Below, piece after piece: positions 19,282 to 31,271 of a stretch of DNA of 64,000 nucleotides; position 1 is the stretch's first letter; each line of letters opens with the position of its first letter. The stretch is taken from positions 11,283,006-11,347,005 of the forward strand of contig OX393563.1 of NCBI GenBank assembly GCA_947652115.1, given 5' to 3'. The position numbers and the translations under genes are program-made. Origin of the DNA: Blastomussa wellsi (taxonomy: Eukaryota > Cnidaria > Anthozoa > Scleractinia > Plerogyridae). The notes beneath the pieces were generated by a model. The model was not told the DNA's origin. It worked only from the letters and a program-made list of their open reading frames with translations, and ran no database searches.

Positions 19282-20802
19282 ATGAAAATATCAAAGGTTT
19301 CTTTTGCAATACTTCTTGTGGTTTGTCTTGTTGCCGATTCAGTCGTTTATGGTTTGCTTCCTGGCAAGCTTGAAACAGACGGTAAGTGGAAAAAGAAGCT
19401 CACTCTATATGGAATACAATATTCTTTGTTCTTGGATTCCAGAGATTGCATGTTCCACAGCGAAACTGAATGTATAATATTCCCCCGTTCATTTCACTTC
19501 GCAAAAAAACCGAAACAATTTTGTTTTTCGCTGTTTTAGCTTTTCGTAGTCTTTTAACAGTCTAGTGGTTATATTTTATTCGTGTTTCCAATTTGCGCTC
19601 AACTGTTCATAAGTAATGCTTCCTTTTAATCTTATTGTCAGTTTGTCACTAATCGTGACCATTAAAAGTCACCGCTGAACATTTTTTTGGGCTGAAAACA
19701 AACTGAAAAACCGAAGGAAAAAAGCGAATCACATGAAGTGAAAAAAGAAAAAGAAGACAAACTTGTGCTGAACTTCACGAATGATTGAAAATGCTAAATA
19801 CGGTAAAAGATCTTAACATTAATTAACCTGACAAGGGTTTTACGTTTGTTTTCCAGGTAAACAATAATTTATAGAATTCATACTGTCGATAAGTGTTCAG
19901 AAAGTTCCAAGCGAGCTCACGATAAAATGATAACCAAAGTTACTAAGTAATCCGATGCATGATACATACAAACATTTATACAAAAACTATTTAGTAAAGT
20001 GAGAGCTTGCGATTTATATCACCACATTTCCCGATCTAGTAGATTAGAATGCCGCTCACTGTTGTAAATAATGATACTTTGCAACTGTAATAAGTTGCGA
20101 TCAATGTCGTCAACTGAATTCTTACTTTTCAAAGACAAACCCCTTACTGTAAGTTGAAAATCTGCTCATAGGTCTCCATTTTAAGCTCCGATAGCTGAGA
20201 AACCCAAATGGTATAAGCTAAGTTACTTAGCCACGCCAACATGCAGAGACTGAGACATCTTTTTATTAGAATAGTTTTCTAAAATGGAGACCTATGAGCA
20301 GAAACTGAAACAAGATTAGTACTAAGTCAGGACGCCGACCTCGCTTGTGAGTAATTAAGCTCACGCGAACTGAATTTTTAAAGCCTTTGACGGCACTTGC
20401 AAACTGATAAACTTTTGATTAACAGTAAATCGGCTTAAATTTCGGGTTAAGTGATTTAAAAAGTTGGCAGCGTACGCAGTTGTGAAATTTCAACACTGAA
20501 CGGCCTCTGCGAAACCACCCAATCTCCTCACGAAAACCGCGGGGCTATTTTGCAGCCATTTCTTAAGTCAAATGCCGTATATTTTTGAAACGCTCTAGAA
20601 ACTAAATTCTATTTTTTAATTTCACTTCCTACTAGATCAGGGTTACCTGTCACGGGTGAAACGAGCGAGTTGTGAAGATGATTCTCCTCGTTTTTGTCAC
20701 CGTTGGAGGAGCTGGTGTAGAAACCCGGGTTGGTTTTCTCGTCGTCAACATTACATCAGGTTCACGAGAGAGTTTTGCCGTCAAACCTGCAACAAATGCT
20801 GA
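19282..20802 (+). CDS. Secreted ShK-like cysteine-rich peptide precursor
   Basis: Two coding exons: 19282-19381 and 20636-20802, joined in phase 1 (donor GGTAAGTGG; acceptor preceded by a pyrimidine tract ending ACTAG) to give 88 residues. A hydrophobic signal peptide spans about 1-24 and a short propeptide follows. A Lys-Arg pair at 42-43 marks a likely processing site. The mature part starts at about 44 and has six cysteines at 46, 54, 61, 81, 85 and 88 (C-X7-C-X6-C-X19-C-X3-C-X2-C). The C-terminal C-X3-C-X2-C and the acidic residues after the first Cys match the ShKT domain. The loop between Cys3 and Cys4 is longer than in classical ShK. ShK domains occur in anemone potassium-channel toxins and in many non-toxic secreted proteins, so a toxin role is possible, not shown. 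A donor-like GTAAGT follows the stop, suggesting a 3' UTR intron. Confidence 0.8.
20161..20302. mobile_element. Short MITE in the ShK-like gene intron
   Basis: Positions 20161-20182 (starting TCTGCTCATAGGTCTCC) are the exact reverse complement of 20281-20302, a 22-bp perfect inverted repeat around 98 bp of unique sequence. No clear target duplication. Confidence 0.7.
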
Positions 20803-21039
20803 AGTAAGTCTCTTTTATTTTTCAGTCAGTGTTGTGCCATAAGTTATGCCGTATCTGAAAATGTAAATATCCCAGGGGATTTGGGCTTTACTCAGCAAAG
20901 CTAACCATTTCATATACCTTCGATGAAAAATGAGCCCTTGCATAAAACTTTTATGTCTAATACATCTAATTTGCGTAGTGCGTCTGCGTAAGATATTTTA
21001 CAAAGCGCCATCTTTTTCTATAGTCCAATCATTCTGCCA

Positions 21040-21178
21040 GGGAGGGCTGTGAGCCAATTGCCCAAAAACATTGCCCCAAGTTGCCTTGCCCAAATTTCTC
21101 TTGCTGCCCAAAAAATCTGAGTGCCCCCCCCCCCACCCCCCCCCCCCCACCACCCCCCTCCGACCCGTACGCCTATGA
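21040..21178. mobile_element. CGTACG-ended repeat, copy 1 (partial)
   Basis: The right end, CCCGTACGCCTATGA, preceded by a long C-rich tract (21124-21161) and GCCCAAAA-type words, matches elements at about 22703-22922 and 29414-29588. The left terminus is missing or diverged. Confidence 0.6.
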
Positions 21179-21420
21179 CTCCAATTCGTGAAATCCTCCA
21201 CAACGCAGACGACAACGTCGGACGACCCGGAATGAAGTGCTCAATCATTTTGCCATGTTATGAACGATGTCTATTTGCTGAAAAGTCATACTATTCTCAG
21301 AAATTATTTTATGTAACGCTGAGTGAAATGACTGATCTTGCTTTCTTTTCCTGTTTGTTTCTTTACAGAACAAAGACCAAGAAACTTTTGAAATTGATTT
21401 GCTGATGGCAAAAACCAAAT

Positions 21421-21901
21421 GAGGGTCTCAATGGGGTTAACCGTTAGCCGTAAAATGGCCAAAAATTTAGCCGTTAGGCGTAAAAATGAAAGAATTTTAA
21501 CCGTTAGCCGTAAAAAAATGTTAACCGTAAAAAATCTAAATACAAAAGTAAAGGCCTCGAGAACTTCTTTGAGTCTGATGTGTTGTGCGTTTATGTGTTC
21601 TGGTAGCGAGAAAAGCCGATCGAAACCGGAAGTGTCGTAAGTGTCTGCATAATCTGTCGCATATGTCGCGCCGTTGCGCGAGTTGACAGACGTTTTGACA
21701 GCTCTTGTATTTTACGAGTGTACACACAAACTGGTCCAAAGACTTTCAGTATGTTTTACAACAATGGAAATTAATATTTAACTTCTTAAAACAATAGCAA
21801 CTTCTCCTGTTAACCGTAATGGAACAAAATTAACCGTTAGCCGTAAAAAAGCCAAAAAGTTAACCGTTAACCGTAAAAGCCACTACCGCATTGAGACCCT
21901 C
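21421..21901. mobile_element. MITE with 13-bp TIRs and repeated TTAACCGTTAGCCG words
   Basis: GAGGGTCTCAATG (21421-21433) is the exact reverse complement of 21889-21901. Inside each end the same direct-orientation word, TTAACCGTTAGCCGTAAAA, recurs: four to five times on the left (21437-21530) and three times on the right (21811-21880). Flanks CCAAAT and CCAGAT could be an imperfect 6-bp target duplication. Confidence 0.75.
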
Positions 21902-22142
21902 CCAGATGAACACCCCGACATAGTACATCAATAAATCACTGAAAAAAACTACATAACACAACTACGTATAATAACCATTGGAAAGGAACGTATTTTACAT
22001 ATATTGTTTTAATATGAATGTTGTTCTTTCTCGCCAAGTTAGCTTTCTCGTTAACTCCGGTTCCCTATTCATTCAGGAATCAGTTATTGATTAAAAATTT
22101 TATTTGATCAGTGAGAACATGTGAAAACGTTTTGGTAGTTTA

Positions 22143-24363
22143 TGGTGGCCGACTGTTCTCACAGAAAAATTGGACCAAATTCTTAAATATCCGAAGAAAA
22201 AAGCGAACAAAAAAAACCTTTTTCGTTGAATAAATTTTTTCCTGAAAAATAAAAAAGTATATATAAAAAAATAAAAGGGATATACTACAAATGTTTTAAA
22301 ATAAATTTAATTTTGGTTTTAAAAAAAAGAAAAAAATGAAGAAAAATGTTTCGGAAATGAAAAGACAAAAATAAACTAGAGTACATTTACAAAAAACAGT
22401 AAATAAAAAACACAAAGAATAAAATCAGAGTTTTGATTTCAATACCAAATACATTTGAATTTTAAAAATCTAAGATAAGATAAGATAAGATAAGATAACT
22501 TTATTTATTACACGGTATTTCCATCAGCTCATACAAAATTGTAATTGAAAAATTTTCGACATTTTGCGGGCAAAACGCGTAGAATTCGAGCAGCAGCAGT
22601 TGCAATTTTTGGGCAGTTTTATACCGGTTTGATGCTGACACATTCGGGAATTGTTTATCTTTTTTCGTGCAGGGGGTTTGAGCTCTCCGAAGTCCAAAGG
22701 TACATAGGCGTACGGGCAACTTCGGACTTTGGGGGGCTGTCTTTATAGCTGTAACCTCCATGCCCGAAACAACACAATTTTCTAATGCGTTCGCATTAAA
22801 CCGGTATACAACCACCCAAAAATCACTACTGCTTTTGCCATTTTGACCAAAAAAATGTTAAACATTTTGGAAACTGGGGGGGGGGGGGCAGCCCCCGCCT
22901 TCCCCCCGGCTCGTACGCCTAATGCTCGCACGCCTGTATGAAACAGACGTGGCTGTCTGTCGTAAATTTTGAATATAACCCCTAAAGGAGACCGATCCGG
23001 GTGTAGTTCAAGCTTTTTCTACGCTAAAATACAACAAAAAAACTAAAGAAAGTTCCTAAAAGACAACAGAAAACTAAAAAATATGTCTTTGCACTTCGTC
23101 ACGTGAAACTGCTAAATGAGACTTAGCTAGAAGGCTAGCGTTTTACCCGAAACACCCCTTGGGAGATCGGTTATTGAGATAGATAGCGTGCCACGACACA
23201 ATACATCAAAAGCCAATGAAAAGTGTAAGTTCCGAGATGTGTCAAAATTAACTAACAGCTGAGAAATGTTATTAAAATATTTTCTTGAACTATAAAGCGT
23301 CATACAGTATTCACCTCTATTCAGGCCAAAGAGGGTCGTGTGGCAGCTCTCGTAAAGTTTGATCTCACATGATGGCTCGCTATACCCCTCTAGTCGGGGG
23401 TGAACAATAGAAAAAACAACGGGAGCAGTAATGCAATGTCCCTGGCCCCCAAACCAATAGCAACTGCTACGCTAAAGAGCCACTACTCTAAAAATTACAA
23501 GCTTGCGAGCTGTTACACCTCTGGCAAAAAAGATCAACCATCTCAGCTGACAGTCCGTCTTAACGTTTCTCAGCTATCAGTTAAAAAACTGCCATTTCTC
23601 AGCTAAGTCACGCTGCTAGACCGTGTTGCTTTCTCAGATTTTTTTGTGGGTGCATTGCACGATAACCTAGCAACTGTTCTCCGGCCCTTCATTTCTTCGC
23701 GTAAATCCGCTTTCCACTTCTTCGATCGATATAACCGAAAACTCCTAGCCTTCTGCTCAAAGTTCCCAAACTCCAAGCACATTCAGGAAAATCCCGACAA
23801 ACAGATAAAGTCCAGAATCTTCTTTCGCCAGAGATTTTTCACAACATAGCGCAGTTATTCTGACTTAAAGCTGTTCATAGTCCTCCCAGTTACTGCTTCC
23901 GCTTAGAAGACCGCTGATCACGGATATAGCGGGCTATGAGAACACTCGGCCGTCATCAAACATTTCGTTTTCAATTACAATTTTGCATGAGAACGACCGG
24001 CCGTCTTATTGCCGGTCGTTCTCACAGCATTTTTAAAATTCAAATGTATTTGGTATTGAAATCAAAACTCTGATGTTATTCTTTGTGTTTTTTTTTTTTA
24101 TTTACTGTTTTTTGTAAATATACTCTAGTTTATTTTTGTTTTTTCATTTCCGAAACATTTTTCTTAATGTTTTTCTTTTTTTTTAACCAAAATTAAATTT
24201 ATTTTAAAACATTTGTAGTATATCCCTTTTATTTTTTTTATATATTTTTTTTATTTTTCAAAAAAAAATTTATTCAACGAAAAAGTGTTTTTTTTTTCCT
24301 TCGCTTTTTCTTCGGATATTTAAGAATTTGGCCCAATTTTTCTGTGAGAACAGTCGGCCACCA
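22143..24363. mobile_element. 2.2-kb non-autonomous DNA transposon with ~330-bp TIRs
   Basis: Long terminal inverted repeats (22143-22470 and 24031-24363) pair almost throughout; the ends read TGGTGGCCGACTGTTCTCAC and its complement. The flanks TAGTTTA (22136-22142) and TAGTTTTA (24364-24371) may be a slightly decayed 7-8 bp target duplication. No transposase frame is present. The interior holds a LINE-type tail with a GATAA repeat (22475-22500) and a nested CGTACG-ended repeat (22703-22922). Near the right TIR are three further copies of the end motif, two of which form a hairpin. Family not assigned; long TIRs and a 7-9 bp duplication would suit a Mutator-like element. Confidence 0.85.
22703..22922. 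mobile_element. CGTACG-ended repeat, copy 2, nested
   Basis: Left end CATAGGCGTACGGGCAA, right end GGCTCGTACGCCTAATG preceded by a poly-G run (22876-22888) and C-rich DNA. It lies within the 2.2-kb TIR element. Confidence 0.65.
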
Positions 24364-24371
24364 TAGTTTTA

Positions 24372-27300
24372 GTTGATTCTGAGCTGCATGCATTCAGTGG
24401 TCACTGAACAGGTTCGCGCGTGCATTGCGCAAATACATCCTTACGCGCGCGTAGTTTTAGAAAAGTGTCCAAATCTATACATCATTTTGAAGCTTTTAGA
24501 ATCAAGAAAGACGTGGAAATTTTTTTAAGAGGCGAAATAAAATATAAACGGAGTTACGATCAATTAAATGCAAATAGAGCGATGTTTATAAATGCGGCAA
24601 TCTCTCGTCGGATTTTAGCCCCGCGAACTAAACAATGACTGCATGCCACTCAGCACATGTCTGCCTCCAAAAGTGTGTCGGGGAATCGCTAGATTATCTG
24701 TCAAAAAATAGTTATTTTGATTCAAAGTTCAGTGACGTACTTTTCGTGGATTGACACAGCGTTACGACTTATATTTTCAAAACGAAAAACAATTACACTT
24801 TTGGAGAAGAGGAATTCATGTACCGCTGGGCAAAATTTCATTCTTCTACGATGAATTCTTGTATGCAAACTAGCCGCTGAAAGATGGCAAAGTTGACGAA
24901 AAATGTATCCGAGAAATACGGCAAAGAAAGTTTAGTAAACATAGCACGCCCACGGGGAGTGGTCTTCCGTTTTATCGCCTTAGTAGACCAATCAGGCTAA
25001 ACCTCCCAGTGTGTGCCGAAACTCGCCGTCAATTCCAATTGCATAATTTGTTAGGAGATTTCACCGCAATATAATGGGTAAAACGAAAACTGCCGGCCAG
25101 GTCCGGAAGAAAAGGTCGTCAAAAAGTACAAAGGCTTCTAGGCTTCAGACTGAATTTTAAAACATTTTTGTTGTTTTACAAAAGACCAAATAGCCTTCAA
25201 GGAAAGGACGAAATTGTTTGACATTCAGGGGAACCAATTCAGTAAATGTCTCACCTGGGCAATAACTGCTACCATATTGCATGAAATGTTCGCGACACGT
25301 TTATTTCGCGATTTTGGGAAAATGCCGTATCCTAACTCACTTTAATTTCCCGATTTTACCAACGTTCATAGCGGAGCTCCAGCGGAGCCCCATAACCATA
25401 GGAGAAGGACAATCGTGCATGCATAGAAATAGGAGAACCATGCATTCAACTTTTCATGGTCGACATGGTTAGTAGCATAGATCGCCGGCGCGTGCGCCCT
25501 AGTAGTAGTAGTAGTAAAACTTTATTTAAACACGGAGAATCATCAGTTAAGCTAAAAGTAAAAACTAAAACTCATTACAACTGTTTTACATGACGACTAC
25601 GAAGTCGCACAAAATGGCGGCCATTGGGGTAGCCATGCCTTGTCAATACCTTGTCAGCCTTATCAGCGTGCTCTTTGGTATTGGACATCCATGTTATGGT
25701 CAATTGACAGCTGTCAAATCGAGGTATCCGCTGACCAGTATCACATGACCAGATCGCGGGTTCATATTTAGAACTCACCGAGGTAACGTGTTTTTTAAGT
25801 TGACCGCTGACCAGGCATTGGTTTTACTCTTTGATCGCGGGCTCCGAATTATTTTCTGGTAGCATTTTTCATTTTTTATGGTCATTCTCAGCGGAAATTC
25901 TGCAATTGGAGTTGACGTTTTTCAATTATTCTTATTTATTTCAGAGAAATTATTAAGAACCGGCAAAAATACGGAGCTCCGCTTTTAGGCTTGGCTAAAT
26001 CTTTATATTAAGTTTGACTATTTCTTCATAATGCGTTAAACATTTCTTGAGCCATTCATACTTTTTGCATGTTACTCTTTTTATATAAGAACCTTTGTCA
26101 TAAGAACATCGACTCTGAGAAATATGTGGCCAAGGCTAAAATTTGTGTAAGAACAAATATTACTATAATGATGGCTATAATGACAGTCACTTTATTTTTG
26201 CGCCATCTTTTGTATGTTGTCGACACTTATTTTTCGCGACTTTCGAAATTCGCGAAATTAAAGTGTCGCGGAAATTTCATATATTAAAGTAGTCGATAAC
26301 TTTTCTGAGAAAAGTCAATGCATCGAAATGCATCTTTCAATTTCTTTTATCTTGTACTATGCTAATCAGAAATACAATAAAAAAGGTGACGAAGAAAGCA
26401 ATCAGTTATTTCGTTCACTAGAACTGTGACTTTTACACGAAAGATTAAAATTGTCTGAATGAATAAGTAATTCTAGTTAATTCCAAAGTTCGTTCGTTTA
26501 AAAAATAAATTTCTAAATTTCAAATATTAAAATATTAAAATTGTATCAGAACAACGGTAACATGACACAAAAGGAAACAAAACAAATAAATGCTCGATGT
26601 TTTAAAAAATATAGGTTTGTTGATTGAGTGAAAGATTTTATCACCATAGAAAACCACATTGCAAGATTAATGCGCGTGAAGTTCATTGTTATCTACTTAT
26701 GAATCCATGTTTCTCTCTCGTTAGTTTATAAATATTTATTACGTGGTGAGTTTGTCAGTATCAACCTATCCCTGCTGACAGTACATTCCTCGCTACTCGT
26801 GCAATTTTTTCACTCTGTTTGATTCAAATAGGTCATATTCAGTATCCCGGTCGGAGCGAAAATCTTCCTTTATACTTTCCGAGTGTCGCTCGGTTGCCCG
26901 ACGTAAATTATCCTGCATGTCAACACGCGATTGAATATTTTAAATTAAACTAAATATCTTGATCACCTGCAAAATCCCAGAATTCTTGATGTTCTCCGTT
27001 GCCTTAGCTAACCGGAGTTACAACCCTTCTCGCTTCAAGACTGATCGACAAGCATTACTATTAATATGTCGTAGTAGAAATGTGCAGTGAAATTACATGA
27101 TACTGGTCAGTCTTACACGTGTCAAGGGACCGAGGCACAAGTAAGCGGTGAAAGGTAAAATTTTTTCGTTCGTCTAGATACCGTTTTAATAATTTTTTAC
27201 ACTGAATTAACATAAGTTAGTTAACGAAATAGATTCGTTGACTACCCGCATTTAGAAATTCTCTCATTTGTTTTAATTTATTGTTGCCACAACGATCGAC

Positions 27301-28380
27301 GAAGTCATGAAATTCTGTGCCCGTCCTTTGTTAAACGCGCGTTTCGACGCGTTTATCGCGAATCTGAAGGCCTTTGGCCGTGTTGTGTCGATATTAGGAC
27401 TTTCCATTAGAAATTACAACGAATGAAACTGTCAAACGTTATCAATTACAGCATCAGTTTGCCAATAACTTGAATTCGGGAAACTTGTGTTTCAAGCACA
27501 CTTTCTCAAAGGCAGGGTGTATGACACTTTAAAATGCCAGTTTCGTATTTGTAATTTATACAAGTGCTTTATTTATCCTCGAGCAATTGTTGAGGCTTTT
27601 TGCGCCCTCAGATTAAACGGCTACTTCATATTATCGACCTTTTAGAAGTCTAATTTTGACCAGCTTGTTTTAAAATCATTTTCTTGCTGAATCGACAGAA
27701 TCGTCTTTCTCGATCGCCAGAGGTCGGACCTAATGTCATTAAATTGTTAAAAATGCTGACCGGTTCAGTATACACACAAACACATGAAACACAATCTCAT
27801 GTGTTTGTTCTAGCCTACTAATTGCCGAAATAAATTACACATAGACCCTCAACCGACAACTAACATATAGGCCGTAAAATAGGCCATAAAAGAATTTGAT
27901 GAAATCCATGGAACTTTAGATGGTCTTAGATAGTTTCAGTGATGCGGTTTTCAGTTAAAGGGACACTATCACGGGGATTTTTAATTTCTGCTTTATAGTA
28001 AAACGGTACTAAAATTATGACTAAGTACTTTTTCTCGTACACAAAATGTGCCTAGAATATCAAAATGAAGATATCAAATTAGCAGCTGAAGGAAGGGGCA
28101 ACCGTAATCGTGAGCTATTTTTCGAAGTCACAAGGGCCAAACTTGAAAAGGTCAGGCTGACTTTCTCAAGTTGACATCTAAAGCTCTTATAATTTTACAA
28201 TGATATCACTCTTATAGCTTCAGTACACTGCTATAGTAATTTTTAGCAAACCTGGGCCACTATTTGTAGGTTTCCATTGGTGTAAATGCGTCTTTAGGCT
28301 CTTTCATTTCTCATCATGATCAACAACTTCAAGTTGGTTACAAAAGCGTAATACAGTTCTGAACGCTATGTTATATTAGC
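24372..28380. other. Gene-poor intergenic DNA
   Basis: No gene with a family signature seen over 4 kb. A minus-strand LINE-type tail, (TAG)n next to ACTTTATTT, is at 25500-25530. A very basic 28-codon frame begins at 25074 and is not called as a gene. The rest is AT-rich unique-looking sequence. Confidence 0.45.
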
Positions 28381-28588
28381 CCTTTAGAAAAATGAACTTC
28401 TGCCTGAAAACATTTGTTTTCCTCTTAGGGACCGCGGAGCAGGGGGCTTTAGCGCCCCCCCCCCCCCCCCAATAATTATGCGAGAAATAATCTCAATTAA
28501 CCATCTGAATGCAATGGTCACACACCACATCCCCACGGTTTGGCCAAAACCTGTACGCATGCGTACAGCAGACGTTTTCTTTAAACCC

Positions 28589-28950
28589 GAACCAGACGTT
28601 TGCTTTAAACCCGTGGAGTGGCAGCCATGGACAGCTGGTTCGGTCTTGTTAGTCCTCATCAGCATGGCATGCCCAATACTCCAGAGGCGAACCAGACGTT
28701 TGCTTTAAACCCCTTCCCCATACAATCCATATGGGAGCTGGTTCGGTCTTGTTAGTCCTCATCAGCATGGCACGGCCAATACTCCAGAGCCGAACCAGAC
28801 GTTTGCTTCAAACCCCTTCCCCATACAATCCATATGGGAGCTGGTTCGGTCTTGTTAGTCCTCGTCAGCATGGCATGGCCAATACTCCAGAGGCGAACCA
28901 GACGTTTGCTTTAAATCCCTTCCCCATACAATCGATATGGGAGCTTTGGC
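28589..28950. repeat. Tandem repeat of ~103 bp, about 3.5 units
   Basis: Unit starts (GAACCAGACGTTTGCTT) fall at 28589, 28689, 28792 and 28895. The last three units are nearly identical and spaced exactly 103 bp; the first is shorter and diverged. Each holds CCATATGGGAGCTGGTTCGG and GTTAGTCCTC. Frames crossing it encode a repeated peptide but show no other sign of coding. Confidence 0.9.
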
Positions 28951-29413
28951 TGGGACTGTAAAACAGCCTCAGTCTCTCGTGTGACCATTGCATTCAAATG
29001 GTTTATTAAAAAATCTAAAATTTACCCAATTGAAAAATTACCGTTTTACTGCTCTCATAGATATGCGAAAATAAAATAAATAATTCATTGTGCTTGGTAT
29101 ATTGGGATGCATTTTTAACCATTCCGGGAGCATTCATTTTAAAAGGTTTCTGGGGGAGCATTCCCCGGACCCCCTAGATGGCCTGCGCCTGCGCTGCGTG
29201 CTACTACGGTATTTGCACTATCCCTCCGCCCCCTCCCTCCCACCCCCATCCCGTAATCGCAAATATGCTCCGCAGTCCCCGCCTCTGTTTATGACAGTCA
29301 AACCTCCCCAGCCTCTTCAGGCGTTCAGTTACTTGGGGTACAGTGAGAGGTAGGGTGAGTGAAAAAGATATATACGAGGGTTCTTAACCCCTCGCCTTTC
29401 TTTTAATTTCACC

Positions 29414-29588
29414 CACAGGCGTACGGGCAATTTTTTGCCAGGATGGGGGGGGGGGGGGGAGCGGTGAACCATTTGCCTAAAAATTTCTCCCAAATTTTCT
29501 CATTCTGCCCAAAAAAGTCTGATTTGCCCAAAAATTTGGGGGGTGGGGGAGCGGCAGCCCCCCTGCCCCCCGGCCCGTACGCGTATGC
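29414..29588. mobile_element. CGTACG-ended repeat, copy 3, with both ends
   Basis: Left end AGGCGTACGGGCAA and right end GGCCCGTACGCGTATG are inverted repeats. The interior has a poly-G run (29445-29459), several GCCCAAAAA words and a GGGGGTGGGGGAGCGG block. This is the most complete of three copies in the window. Confidence 0.75.
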
Positions 29589-31271
29589 GTGACCAACTGG
29601 TGGTATTCGTGCGGATCTTCGACTAACGTTACGGTCCGATGCCTGGATCAGGCTAATATCAGTCTGAATTCAATTTCAATCCAATGCTAAATTTGGGCTT
29701 CCTGACCTCTCTTTATCAAATCAGTCTTTTCCCCTCTCTCGAACCAAGGTGCGAGGCTTCTGTTAAATGCAGCGAGCAAATTAAGTTGATATTTGTACAG
29801 GTTAACAGAGAACCCTAAAAATATGCCCGTTACTTTTGTTTTGAGACTCTTTCAGTGAGTTCGATATAGACTGTAAACCAGACTGGTAATTAATTTGGTT
29901 TGATCCCCAGTCTCCATGGCTTACAAAACTGTGTTCGAAGGAGCTGACTGACTGAGATGAACAACTCGTTTCAGTTACTGTGCTGAGCTGGAACTAGTTT
30001 GGGCCTCAAGGGAACCGGACAATCCGACAGAGCATGAAGTTAAGAACTACTAGAGTTTCTGCCAAACACGGTAATTTGTATCAACTTTATTATTTTTTAA
30101 AAAAAAAAAAGTAATGTAACAGTAAGAAGATAACGCAAACGGTTTGCTTATTTTAGACATGAAATGTGATTCTGCGGTATAAAAACAGGCACAAAACTCG
30201 AACGAAGAGAAGTACAAGAAAAAAGCTAGAGTTTCTGTCAACTCTTGACTATTTTATACATGAATGTGATTCGATCGACCGTAGGAAAAATAATAAAAGA
30301 AACGCGGGAAAGAGCCATGTGGAAAAATTGTTATTGATAACACTGCCGAGAGATGAATTTTTTTCGGTATTTGCCCAATGAAAATACTGTTTGCTTCTTA
30401 TGTAGCAATAAATCTTCAAAACAGTTTTTTCGAAGTGACAGTGCTAAAAATAATGGAATCGTCGTTCCAGTTTTTGGAAACGAAGCATTACTGGAAATAG
30501 CAAAGGTAGTCTGAACTACTTATCTGTCCAGTGGAGTGGTTTCAACGGGCAACTCATGACGCTTTATTTGTAAGAAGTGAACCTAGCTGACTTAAATTCG
30601 TGCTTACAAAACCCAAATCCGCCCACTTCCACTAATTAATAGTGTGGGTGGATTGATCACACGCCTGCTCCAATCAATTTTACGTAATCGAGCCTGATTC
30701 CACAAAACATCGCTTCGCCCACCCTGCTCTTTGAAAAATCCAGAAAGGAAACACTAAAACCGTGACGCAACTCTTGTTCGCGTGTCTTTTCCATGCTCAC
30801 ATGCGGAAGGTCAGCCATTATTCCAAGTAATTTTAAATTGTGCGGGTGTTTTCCTGCTGTTTTTACACGTAGAAAAGTAATCTGCAAAGGACTGCGAACG
30901 ATAATGCTGCTAGTTGAGGTAGGAACAATCCGAGGCGTAGCCCGCGGCATTCCCGCGGGCCCTCCCGTGGCGTTGACTCGAATCCAGTCCTCCATTTAGC
31001 GCGTCTTACTGAAACAGAGTATGTGGAGTGTTTGCTTTCAGTAGTATTTGTTTTCGTTGCTGTCTTTCTTGTTCGGTTGCTGGTGAGAAGGAGGCGGATT
31101 TTCGAGGGATTTTGCATCTGTTATGGAATGGTTAGCAAAGTTTTCAGTCGTCGTATTAGTCATTTGCTTGTGGTAAACCAAGAGCGCAATCAGCAGTGGT
31201 CAAAGCTTTGTAGGCAGGCCTGGTGTGTCAACTGGTTTTAATATTACGGTTGAAGATTAACGCCTTTGAAA
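29589..31271. other. Intergenic DNA upstream of the flippase gene
   Basis: No gene recognised. A reverse frame near 30657-30995 and a forward frame from 31023 lack family signatures; the forward one begins at a GTG, not an ATG. AGAGTTTCTG followed by AA appears near 30053 and 30230. The flippase promoter and 5' UTR should lie in the right part. Confidence 0.4.

Noticed and set aside
21018..21248. Gly-rich and Pro-rich open frames
   Set aside because: They translate a poly-C/poly-G tract at the end of a transposon-like repeat.
25074..25160. Short basic frame of 28 codons
   Set aside because: It starts with ATG and looks like the N-terminus of a basic nucleolar protein, but no following exon or family match could be supported.
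31023..31241. Hydrophobic forward frame just upstream of flippase exon 1
   Set aside because: It begins at GTG, not ATG. It is out of context with the flippase N-terminus and lacks family signatures.
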